Below, piece after piece: positions 1 through 9,700 of a DNA stretch of 55,418 nt (positions within the stretch are counted from its first letter, which is position 1; each line of letters opens with the position of its first letter). The translations under genes and the position numbers were made by a program. The stretch lies in NCBI GenBank assembly GCA_949373085.1, contig CASICJ010000042.1, positions 1 through 55,418 of the forward strand, in the 5' to 3' direction. Under the pieces are notes generated by a model that saw only the letters and a program-made list of their open reading frames with translations, was not told where the DNA came from and searched no databases. This DNA comes from an uncultured Verrucomicrobiales bacterium. Its GTDB lineage: Bacteria; Verrucomicrobiota; Verrucomicrobiia; Verrucomicrobiales; Akkermansiaceae.

Positions 1-708
1 ATTAGTGACGTCTCCCATCATGAAACCAATTTTTTTCCCACGAAAAGTAATCGTAGAGTTTTCTAAGTCACTTTCTTTACTCATTTCATAAAGAGCGTTG
101 TCCCCCCCCATGTAGACTATTTGGCCATCCTCAGTTTTACCGTTAACCCGGACATTTCCGCTTGCGGTAAATTGTTTGAGATCGCCAAATCCTCCGAATT
201 TTGCAAGTGGGTCTTTCTCCGCTTGTTCGGTGGGTAGTTTTCCTGCGGCTTCTTCTTTCTTAGGAGGGTAGAACAGAGCTTTCAGCTGTTTGTCGCAGGT
301 CATGGTCAGTCCTTTGCCTTGGATTTTCACTTCGCCTAGATAATCAATCTCATAGGATTCTCCATCAAGGTAGATTCCTTTACTGCAGGAAATAAGTAGC
401 GTGTCTGGTTCTGGTTCAAAAAGTCCTTCCAGAGGATCTTCAATTTCATCCTGAGAAGGTGCGGGAGAATCGGTTTGAGAAATTAGGGTAGGTTGGCTGG
501 CCGAATTTAAAAAGTCCACCATGCGTTTAGTCGTTGCTTGATTACGCGCTTGTGCTTTCTCGTAACTTTCTACCGCTCCAAGATCAGGTCTTCCCCTCGG
601 GGTTACGAGACGCTCAAAGCGAGCAAGATCCTTATCAGTTACGCGGGGAGGGGGAGCCGCAAACAGAATAGGAATGACAGTGAGTAGGATGAGAGGCTGT
701 AATTTCAT
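1..708 (-). CDS. LptA/OstA-like periplasmic LPS-transport protein (partial, runs off the left edge)
   Basis: The frame opens at an ATG at 708 and stays open to the window edge, giving 236 residues without the C-terminus. It begins with a signal peptide (MKLQPLILLTVIPILFAA), followed by a low-complexity linker and then a beta-rich stretch with the spacing of OstA/LptA proteins (ISCSKGIYLDG, LGEVKIQGKGLTMTCDK, FTASGNVRVNGKTEDG). LptA proteins bridge the periplasm and carry LPS from the inner-membrane LptBFG complex to the outer membrane. Its ATG overlaps the stop of the LptC-like gene (ATGA), so the two are probably translationally coupled. An eight-G run lies inside the coding sequence at about 103-110. 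LptA function is inferred from fold pattern plus neighbours; a generic OstA-like protein is the alternative. Confidence 0.65.
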   Translation of the reverse strand, partial: MKLQPLILLTVIPILFAAPPPRVTDKDLARFERLVTPRGRPDLGAVESYEKAQARNQATTKRMVDFLNSASQPTLISQTDSPAPSQDEIEDPLEGLFEPEPDTLLISCSKGIYLDGESYEIDYLGEVKIQGKGLTMTCDKQLKALFYPPKKEEAAGKLPTEQAEKDPLAKFGGFGDLKQFTASGNVRVNGKTEDGQIVYMGGDNALYEMSKESDLENSTITFRGKKIGFMMGDVTN

Positions 709-1229
709 GGGGCTTCAATATCTTTTTTTTGCGGAATTTTAAATTGTGCGGTGGCCGGCCCGAGTAAGATAGCTTGGCCGCTGGTGAGTGAGAAAACTCC
801 GCCTTTTGATTTGGCAGCAAATTTTCCATTGGATCCAATCATGAGCACTTCGCTTTTGGCAACGAGTTGTTCCTTATTTACGAGGTAATCGGCGGATGAG
901 ATAACGGTCGTGCTGCGAACGGCTCCCTCATCATCGAAAAGCCAGACCTTTAAATTTTCACCTTTAAGAATGGTCTTGTCGCTACGAAGGTCGTCGGCGA
1001 CTGTTACTTCTTTTATTGTCAAAAGTGAGACCTTTTTTTTGTCATCGTTATAATATGGGAGAACGAGATCTTCAATTACAGCTCCTGCCGGCACATTGAG
1101 AAGTGATTGTTTTTGTTTCTCATTAGGGTCTTCGGTGTTTGCTTCTTTTTGGATGGGGGGCCTTGCACGCTTTTCTTCCTTCTGGCACGAGGGCAGGAAG
1201 AAAATCAACATAAGAAGGGGGAGTTTCAT
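705..1229 (-). CDS. lptC: LptC-like LPS export lipoprotein
   Basis: A 174-residue protein with a short lipoprotein signal: lipobox LPSC puts the lipidated cysteine at residue 15. The rest is one beta-rich domain (PYYNDDKKKVSLLTIKEV, LKGENLKVWLFDDEG, LVAKSEVLMIGSNGKFAAK) like LptC/YrbK, which passes LPS from LptBFG to LptA. E. coli LptC is anchored by a transmembrane helix; this one looks lipid-anchored. The gene sits between kdsA (4 bp ATGA overlap at 1226-1229) and the LptA-like gene (overlap at 705-708), the same functional neighbourhood as the kds-lpt cluster of Proteobacteria. The identification is supported by context as much as by sequence. Confidence 0.7.
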   Translation of the reverse strand: MKLPLLMLIFFLPSCQKEEKRARPPIQKEANTEDPNEKQKQSLLNVPAGAVIEDLVLPYYNDDKKKVSLLTIKEVTVADDLRSDKTILKGENLKVWLFDDEGAVRSTTVISSADYLVNKEQLVAKSEVLMIGSNGKFAAKSKGGVFSLTSGQAILLGPATAQFKIPQKKDIEAP

Positions 1230-2047
1230 GATTCAGGATGAGCGGCGCGATGGATCGCGAGAAGGCGCGTGAGAACGTTTTCGATTTGATCAAGTGGGAT
1301 TTGGTTTGGGCCGTCGGAGAGAGCTTCGGCAGGGTTTTCGTGAACTTCCATGAAAACGCCATCGACTCCGGCTGCAATAGCACTGCGAGCCAAAACGGGG
1401 GCAAGTTCGCCATCGCCACCGGTTGTCCCTCCCAGTCCTCCGGGACGCTGGACGGAGTGCGTGGCATCAAAAATTACTGGAACTCCTTTCTCTCGCATCC
1501 ATGGCAGTGATCGCATGTCTGCAACGAGATTGTTGTATCCGAAAGTGGTGCCTCTCTCTGTAATTGCGAATTGATTACAGTCGAAGTGTCGGAGCTTTCC
1601 TAAGATGGGATCGATGTCCCACGGAGCAAGGAATTGGCCTTTTTTGACGTTGACAGGACGACCGCTTCGGGCAGCCGCTGCGAGGAGGTCGGTTTGCCGG
1701 CAAAGGAAAGCTGGGATCTGTAACAGGTCGATATTCTTGGCTGCGATTCCAATTTCTTCGGGAGTGTGAACGTCTGTAGTGACGGGCACGCCCAGATCTT
1801 TTCCAATTTCACCAAGGATGCGGCAGCCTTCTTCGACTCCGGGGCCTCGGTAGGAATCCACTGAAGTTCGGTTAGCTTTATCGTAAGAGGCTTTGAAGGC
1901 GAATTTGATTTCGAGCCGGCCAGCGATTTCTTTCAAAGTTCGGGCCATACGCCAAGCGAAGTCTTCTTCTTCAAGTCCACACGGACCAAGAATAAAGAAG
2001 GGGTCACCAGAGCCGACGGTGAAGTTTCCAAGCTCAAAGGTGTTCAT
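1226..2047 (-). CDS. kdsA: 3-deoxy-8-phosphooctulonate synthase (KDO8P synthase)
   Basis: Condenses phosphoenolpyruvate with arabinose 5-phosphate to KDO 8-phosphate, the first committed step toward the Kdo of LPS. The 273-residue TIM-barrel protein carries the family motifs FKASYDKANRTS, SYRGPG, PAFLCRQTDLL, KKGQFLAPWD, ERGTTFGYNNLV and DATHSVQ. The N-terminal motif is LGPCGLE with Cys23, where metal-independent enzymes such as E. coli have Asn; this matches the metal-dependent class II enzymes (Aquifex type). It is the second gene of an overlapping operon: its ATG overlaps the DUF1844 stop and its stop overlaps the lptC start, both as ATGA. Identification is secure; the metal class is inferred from the single diagnostic residue. 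Confidence 0.97.
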   Translation of the reverse strand: MNTFELGNFTVGSGDPFFILGPCGLEEEDFAWRMARTLKEIAGRLEIKFAFKASYDKANRTSVDSYRGPGVEEGCRILGEIGKDLGVPVTTDVHTPEEIGIAAKNIDLLQIPAFLCRQTDLLAAAARSGRPVNVKKGQFLAPWDIDPILGKLRHFDCNQFAITERGTTFGYNNLVADMRSLPWMREKGVPVIFDATHSVQRPGGLGGTTGGDGELAPVLARSAIAAGVDGVFMEVHENPAEALSDGPNQIPLDQIENVLTRLLAIHRAAHPES

Positions 2048-2340
2048 AAATCTGTAGGTTTGAGTGGGGGGGGCGAAACTTCGTCTAAGAGTTTACGAAG
2101 GTTTTCGGTGGCAACCTTCAGCATGCTATCTTCTGTTTGATTTAGATTACCTTTAGTTTTTTCGGTGAGCATTTCCAATGAATCTACAACGCTCTGAGCT
2201 GCCCGGATGTTCACACTAGTTTCGCCTGTGGTAGGATTTGGGATTCGTCCTAGGAAAAGCCCCCCGTTTTGGGCTTGAAAATAGACAAATGCAGCAAACC
2301 GTTCGTCCGGGGGTTCTGCCTCGGAAGGTGAATCACTCAT
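2044..2340 (-). CDS. DUF1844 family protein
   Basis: A 98-residue cytosolic protein matching the DUF1844 pattern: FAAFVYFQAQNGGLFLGRIP, then PTTGETSVNIRAAQSVVDSL, then LEMLTEKTKGNL and a C-terminal helix. The family has no established biochemical function and is widespread in Verrucomicrobiota, Planctomycetota and others. I chose the ATG at 2340; an in-frame TTG at 2376 would add 12 residues with no family resemblance. It is the first gene of the kdsA-lptC-lptA operon and overlaps kdsA by 4 bp, so it is probably co-expressed with LPS biosynthesis. Its promoter must lie in the 2341-2613 region shared with dnaK, which is transcribed divergently. Confidence 0.85.
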   Translation of the reverse strand: MSDSPSEAEPPDERFAAFVYFQAQNGGLFLGRIPNPTTGETSVNIRAAQSVVDSLEMLTEKTKGNLNQTEDSMLKVATENLRKLLDEVSPPPLKPTDL

Positions 2341-2524
2341 GAGTCGGAGGTTACCTGAGCTGATTTGAATTCTCAAGAACTGCCTCTTTTAAAAACGCTC
2401 AAGTAATGGCGGGGTTGGGCCAAGTGTGACAGTTTGTCGTTCTAGCTTGAGTCGAAGCGCGACATTATGGCGCTCCTGAGACAATCTCAATGGTAGTTTT
2501 ACTAGTAATTCAAGGATTTGAGTG

Positions 2525-2545
2525 ATTGGCACATCTCTTGCCAAT
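2525..2545 (+). promoter_or_regulatory. Sigma54-type (-24/-12) promoter element and perfect inverted repeat upstream of dnaK
   Basis: The sequence contains TGGCAC, five bases, then TTGC, with the invariant GG (2528-2529) and GC (2540-2541) exactly ten bases apart. This is the RpoN consensus except for the final C. A transcript would start near 2553, about 60 nt before the dnaK ATG. The same bases form a perfect inverted repeat, ATTGGCA-N7-TGCCAAT, so it could instead be an operator. It does not have the CIRCE sequence bound by HrcA. Which role it has cannot be decided from sequence alone. Confidence 0.5.
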
Positions 2546-2613
2546 AGAGACCACAAATCGACTCGGCTAAAAGGCCAACACTTCAAAATTAATTTAACTA
2601 GGAAATAAAGATA

Positions 2614-4563
2614 ATGGGAAAAATTTTAGGAATCGACCTCGGGACAACTAACTCTTGCATGTCTGTCATGGAGGGTGGGGAAGCTACTGTTCTCGAAAAT
2701 TCGGAAGGTGCACGCACTACTCCATCAGTAGTCGCCTTTGCAAAAAACGGAGAACGCCTTGTCGGTCAGGCGGCGAAGCGCCAGGCCGTCACCAACGCCA
2801 AAAACACGGTCTTTTCGGCTAAGCGTCTGATTGGACGTAAATTCGAGGAACTGACCGATGAGGACCGACGGGTTCCTTACGATATCGTAAAGGCTGAAAA
2901 TGGTGATGCTCATATCGAGGTTGAAGTTGAAGGTGGGAAAAAGGTGTTTTCGCCCCAAGAAATCGCCGCGATTGTTCTTGGTAAATTGAAGTCTGACGCT
3001 GAGTCCAAACTTGGCGAGACGATCACAGAAGCGGTCATTACTGTTCCTGCTTACTTTAACGACTCTCAGCGTAATGCGACGAAGGCTGCTGGAGAAATTG
3101 CCGGTCTTACAGTTCGCCGTATTATCAACGAGCCTACCGCAGCCTCACTCGCCTATGGGCTTGATTCAAAAGCTGATCAGAAAGTCGCTATTTACGATCT
3201 AGGTGGCGGGACTTTTGATATTTCAGTCATGGAAATCTCTGATGGCGTCTTTGAGGTCCTTGCGACCGATGGTGACACCCAGCTTGGTGGTGATGATTGG
3301 GACAACGCTCTCATTGACTTTATTGTGGCTGATTTTAAGGAGAAAGAAGGCATTGATCTTTCAGGTCAGCCCGACGCTCTCCAAAGAATTAAAGAGGAAG
3401 CAGAGAAGGCTAAAATCGCTCTCTCTTCATCGCAGAATTACGATCTCAACCTGCCATTCATTACGGCGGATGCCACTGGTCCTAAACACATTCAGGTTGG
3501 CCTCAGTCGGAACAAGCTTGAACAGCTCACCGATCATCTTTTCACACGCACAAGAAAGCCTGTCACTGAGTGTCTCAAAGAGGCTGGAGTAAGCGCCGGC
3601 GAACTCGATGAACTCGTTCTTGTGGGTGGGATGACCCGTATGCCGAAAGTGGTTGAAACTGCTAAGGAATTAGCCAGTAAGGACCCTCACCAAGGTGTAA
3701 ATCCTGATGAGGTGGTCGCTATCGGAGCTGCTATCCAAGGTGGAGTTCTCCAGGGAGATGTGAAGGACGTTTTGCTCCTCGATGTCACCCCTCTTACTCT
3801 TTCGATAGAGACGGAGGGCAGCCGTGCGACCGCGATGATAGAGCGCAATACAACTGTTCCTGTCAAAAAGTCACAAGTTTTCTCAACTGCAGTTGATAAT
3901 CAACCCGCCGTCGATATTCGCATTTGCCAGGGCGAGCGTCCGCTCTTCGCTGATAATAAGCTTCTCGGAAACTTCCAGCTCTCCGGGATTGATGGCGCTC
4001 CTCGTGGAATGCCCCAGATTGAGGTGACCTTCGATATCGATGCCAATGGAATTCTCCATGTGGCCGCAACCGACAAGAAATCTGGTAAGGAGCAGAAAAT
4101 TTCTATCGAAGGATCCAGCGGTCTTTCTGAAGAAGAGATCGAGAAGGCGAAGCGCGAAGCCGAAGCTCATGCGGAGGAGGATAAGAAGCGCGCTGAAGCT
4201 GTTGACACGAAGAACAAGGCCGAATCCATGGTTTATCAGGTCGAAAAGCAAATTGGCGAACTTCCCGAGGAGGCTCCCGCTGAACTCAAGGAGATGCTCG
4301 CCGGTAAGCTGGACGCCGTAAAAGGCGCTCTCAAAGCTGAGGATCTTGATCTCATCAAGTCCACCACCGAGGATCTCGAGCAATCACTCGGTGAACTTGC
4401 ACAGGCTGCGCAGGCAGCTGGTGGAGGAGGACCAATGCCCGACATGGGTGGAGCTCCTGATGTCGATCCCGCTGGCGACGACGACGGAGAGCCCCGCCAA
4501 GCGAAGGGCAAGGTCGTGGACGCTGAAGTCGTGGACGCAGAAGTCGTGGACGCTGATAAATAG
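2614..4563 (+). CDS. dnaK: Molecular chaperone DnaK (Hsp70)
   Basis: ATP-dependent Hsp70 that binds exposed hydrophobic segments of client proteins in the cytosol, normally with DnaJ and GrpE. The 649-residue protein starts [15 protein letters not shown] (phosphate-1 motif), continues with [26 protein letters not shown], the phosphate-2 motif [13 protein letters not shown] and the adenosine motif [10 protein letters not shown] beta-sandwich substrate domain (about 390-500), an alpha-helical lid and a disordered acidic tail follow. The tail ends in three copies of VVDA encoded by a 15-bp tandem repeat. A ribosome site AGGA precedes the ATG. No dnaJ or grpE is adjacent; instead groES and groEL follow in the same direction. 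Confidence 0.98.
   Translation: MGKILGIDLGTTNSCMSVMEGGEATVLENSEGARTTPSVVAFAKNGERLVGQAAKRQAVTNAKNTVFSAKRLIGRKFEELTDEDRRVPYDIVKAENGDAHIEVEVEGGKKVFSPQEIAAIVLGKLKSDAESKLGETITEAVITVPAYFNDSQRNATKAAGEIAGLTVRRIINEPTAASLAYGLDSKADQKVAIYDLGGGTFDISVMEISDGVFEVLATDGDTQLGGDDWDNALIDFIVADFKEKEGIDLSGQPDALQRIKEEAEKAKIALSSSQNYDLNLPFITADATGPKHIQVGLSRNKLEQLTDHLFTRTRKPVTECLKEAGVSAGELDELVLVGGMTRMPKVVETAKELASKDPHQGVNPDEVVAIGAAIQGGVLQGDVKDVLLLDVTPLTLSIETEGSRATAMIERNTTVPVKKSQVFSTAVDNQPAVDIRICQGERPLFADNKLLGNFQLSGIDGAPRGMPQIEVTFDIDANGILHVAATDKKSGKEQKISIEGSSGLSEEEIEKAKREAEAHAEEDKKRAEAVDTKNKAESMVYQVEKQIGELPEEAPAELKEMLAGKLDAVKGALKAEDLDLIKSTTEDLEQSLGELAQAAQAAGGGGPMPDMGGAPDVDPAGDDDGEPRQAKGKVVDAEVVDAEVVDADK
4513..4557 (+). repeat. 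Three tandem 15-bp units encoding the DnaK C-terminal tail
   Basis: Units GTCGTGGACGCTGAA at 4513-4527, 4528-4542 and 4543-4557 differ only at synonymous or last-codon bases and encode [15 protein letters not shown]. Many DnaK proteins end in a single conserved acidic motif of the VVDAE/EEVD kind, so this looks like a local triplication of that tail. Confidence 0.85.
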
Positions 4564-4597
4564 ACTCCTGAAAGAATCTTACTTGTCTTCTTGTTTT

Positions 4598-4606
4598 AAG
4601 GAGGTG
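4598..4606 (+). promoter_or_regulatory. Strong Shine-Dalgarno-like sequence displaced from the groES start
   Basis: AAGGAGGTG is complementary to the 3' end of 16S rRNA but lies 35 nt upstream of the groES ATG, too far for normal initiation. No start codon lies at 5-10 nt from it; the bases between are A-rich and close in front of groES with AGAAAAAA. It may hold ribosomes near the gene or be part of a leader structure. Confidence 0.35.
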
Positions 4607-4641
4607 GGGGAAACAACCAAACAACAAACATATAGAAAAAA

Positions 4642-4935
4642 ATGGCTAGTATTAAACCACTCGGAAACCGCGTCCTCGTGAAGCGGCTTGAAGCAGAAGC
4701 AGTCTCCGCTGGAGGCATCGTTCTTCCTGACTCTGCTCAGGAGAAGCCCCAAGAGGCTGAAGTAACCGCTCTCGGTACTGGGGGCTCTGACGAAAATGGT
4801 AAGGATATTGTCTTCGACGTCAAAGTCGGTGACAAGGTTCTCATTTCCAAATACGGCGGCACCGACGTCAAAGTAAACGGAGAAGATCAACTCATCCTTT
4901 CCCAATCCGACATCCTCGGTGTTCTCGAAGACTAA
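4642..4935 (+). CDS. groES: Co-chaperonin GroES (Hsp10)
   Basis: Heptameric lid of the GroEL folding chamber. The 97-residue sequence has the full family pattern: IKPLGNRVLVKRLEAE, the mobile loop with GGIVLPDSAQEKPQ, AEVTALGTG, VGDKVLISKYGGTDVKVNGEDQLIL and the C-terminal ILGVLED. It lies 78 bp after dnaK and 37 bp before groEL with no terminator visible in either gap, so the three chaperones probably share a transcript. Translation starts from an A-rich leader without a properly spaced Shine-Dalgarno. Confidence 0.97.
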   Translation: MASIKPLGNRVLVKRLEAEAVSAGGIVLPDSAQEKPQEAEVTALGTGGSDENGKDIVFDVKVGDKVLISKYGGTDVKVNGEDQLILSQSDILGVLED

Positions 4936-4957
4936 CAAACCCACTCTTAAACTTTAA

Positions 4958-6604
<1,647 letters not shown>

Positions 6605-6636
6605 GTCATTGCCGGTTTGCCTCTCGCAAGTCATTC

Positions 6637-6667
6637 AAAAGCCGGACGGGATACCGTCCGGCTTTTT
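6637..6667 (+). terminator. Rho-independent terminator after groEL
   Basis: A perfect 13-bp stem (AAAAGCCGGACGG pairing with CCGTCCGGCTTTT) with a GATA tetraloop is followed by T residues. It closes the chaperone operon. Confidence 0.92.
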
Positions 6668-6783
6668 AGGGTGAATGTAACTAACGAATAAACCCCTGCT
6701 TAGAGCTTTACTCTTTTTCAAGCATTCTAGTAACATTTCCATAGAAGGATTTTTCTTTTTTTGGCTGCCTTTTTCTTCAAACC

Positions 6784-9700
6784 ATGAGTCTCCGAGTTTT
6801 TGCCCCCAAATTCCTGGTCTTCAGCTTGTATATTATTCCATTGGGTGCGCAGGAAGTTGTTATTAGCGAGTTTCTTGCTTCAAATATTTCCGGTTTAACT
6901 GATGAGGATGGTGATAATTCTGATTGGATCGAACTTTCGAATCTATCGGGCGGGACTGTCGATTTGAACGGTTGGTCGCTTACTGATGATGCTGACGATT
7001 TACAACGATGGGCAATCCCGAAGGTGATCCTCGCACCCGCTGAAAAGTTAGTGGTCTTCGCTTCGGGAAAAAATCGGATAATTTCCGATCAGGAATTACA
7101 CACCGATTTTAAACTCAGTGCATCGGGAGAATATTTGGCCTTGGTTAGGCCCGATGGCATTTTAGTAGAGTCGGAGTATTTGCCATCATATCCGACTCAA
7201 TATCCTGATATTTCCTTTGGAATCGGCTCGGTTGATGCCAATTCAGTGACCCTGATTGGGCCTGATGCCCCGTTGAGCTATCTGGTTCCGGATAATGGAG
7301 GTTCTGATGTTGGTGGAGCTTCACCGTTTCATGAGTTGGTATTTGATGACAGTAGGTGGAGCTCTGCCGAGATGGGCGTCGGGTATGCAACAACGACAAA
7401 CACCGACCCTTACGATGATTTCATCGGTAATGGTAGTGACATTCAAGATGACCTTTATCGGCTGAATACAACTCTGTATCTTCGGGTTCCATTTACGATT
7501 GAGGATCCGATAGCGATCACTTCCTTACAATTTGGAGCCCGCTATGATGACGGCTTTGCGATTTATATAAATGGGAGTCCGATTCTGGTATCGGCCTTTG
7601 AGCCCAATGACGGAGTTTGGGATTTTGAAGCACGGGCGAGCGGCAATCACAACGACAACGAGGCTACCGCTTTGGAGTCTTTCACGATTGATTTGAGTCA
7701 GGTGAATTTGGTGGCTGGGAAAAATATTCTAGCGGTGCACGGTTTAAATAGCTCTCTCACAAGTTCCGATTTTCTCTTCGATTGCGAACTTACGGCACAG
7801 GTTAGGGGTGATGGCTCGAGTAGATTGACTTATATGCCAACTCCATCTCCCGGAACTAAAAATGGGGGAGGAGCGGCCGATCTCGGCCCAGTGATTCGAA
7901 AGGTGACAAAGAACCCGGAGCGGCCGGATCTTGCCACGCAGAATTCCCTGACCATTACTGCCGAGGTTTCGGCAAGCGGGGATGCAGTCGCGCAGGTGGA
8001 TTTGATTTATCGTCGTGGGTTCCTCGCAGAAAGCTCGCTTGAAATGTTCGATAATGGAATTGGTCCAGATAAATTCGTGGAAGATGGAGTGTATTCGGTG
8101 GATCTATCATTGGTGGGATTGCAGCCTGGCGAGATGATTCGTTGGCGTGTGGAGTCCCGAGATGTCAATGGGGTGACTTCCGCAAATCCTTTCTTTTTTG
8201 ATGAACTTAATTCTCCCGAGTATTACGGGACAGTTACCCTTGATCCCACTCTTGAATCTGATCTCCCGGTGTTGGAGTGGTTTTTGGAAAACCCTAATGC
8301 TGCCAATAATCGAACCGGGACGAGAGTCGCTGTGATGCACTTGGGTGAGTTCTACGACAATGTTTACTGCCGGATCCGGGGTGGTTCATCAGCGGGTCTT
8401 TCGAAGAAGAGCTTCAAATTTGACTTTAATACTGGGCATCATTTTCGAACCGTCGAGCAACTTGGCGGAGTTCGGGCTGAGGAGTTCAATCTCAATACCA
8501 CCTGGACGGACAAGGCCTATATCAGGCAGCCACTCAGCTATGAAATTTACGACATGGCTGGCTCTCCAGGTTCCGAATGCCTTCTCATGCGTGTTGAACA
8601 AAATGGTCAGTTCTTCAGCGTGGCTGCTTACACCGAGCAAGTGGACAAACGCCTGCTTCTTCGTGAAAGCCGTCTCGATGATGACGGAGCACTCTACAAA
8701 ATGTTTAACGCAGGCACGAGCGGAACGTCGGGAGTGGAAAAGAAGAATCGTCGATTTGAATCGAATGCCGACCTTTCGACCTTCGTGAGCGGGATGAATT
8801 CAAGCGGTGCTGCGCTTGAGAATTTCATTTTCGATAATGTTGATCTTCCTCGTCAGCTCAACTACCTCGCCGCTACCGTCTTGACTCAAAATAGCGACAA
8901 TATGTCAAAGAATTACTATCTTTATCGAGATACCGAAGGGAGCGGCGAATGGACGCAGTTGCCATGGGATACTGACCTGACGTGGGGGAGTCATTACATG
9001 ACAAGTGACAATATCTCTCACGATGGGATTTGGGCCACAGCAGATTATGTGTTGGGCGGTAGAAATGCAAACAGTCCAATTTCTCCGAGTCATCCGTTTG
9101 TGGGAGTCCGCGAGCTGCAGGGCAATCGTAGCTGGAATCGCTTGATCGATAAACTGCTTGAGAATGATCGAGTGAAAAATATGTTTCGGCGTCGGTTACA
9201 AACTCTCGTGGACGAAATACTGATGAGTAAAGTGGTGGATGATCGGATCGATGCAATGGAGCTTATGCTTAAGAACGATGCTGTTCTCGATCGAGCCGAG
9301 TGGGGGCAGTTCGGTCGATCGCAATCACTCACCCAAGCTATCGCCGTTCTTGAAGACGATTATTTGACACCCCGAAGAACCCATCTCTCGGTGACTCACT
9401 TGGCGAAAAATTCGGCTAGCTATCCAACGTCTCAGACGAGTTCGGCATTATTGCCGGGGCCGGTGGGCGGCGTAACCTCGGTGTCGTTTGGTGTGATTGA
9501 AGGGAATCCTAGTTCCCTTAATCAGGATGAGGAATATATTGAGATCACAAATTCTGCCAATGAGGCGATTGATTTGAGTGGCTGGAACGTGACTGGTGGT
9601 GTCGAGTTTGAGTTTCTAGCCGGGACGATTCTTGAGGCCAAAGGTAGTGCCTATTTAAGTCCGGATGTTTCGATGTTTCGAAGTCGTGCGGTCAGCCCAA

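Noticed and set aside
2389..2586. A 65-codon frame on the minus strand between DUF1844 and dnaK
   Set aside because: It covers the dnaK promoter palindrome, lacks a ribosome site and has no recognisable features.
2500..2613. CIRCE element for HrcA upstream of dnaK
   Set aside because: The CIRCE arms TTAGCACTC and GAGTGCTAA with a nine-base spacer are not present; the palindrome found has shorter, different arms.
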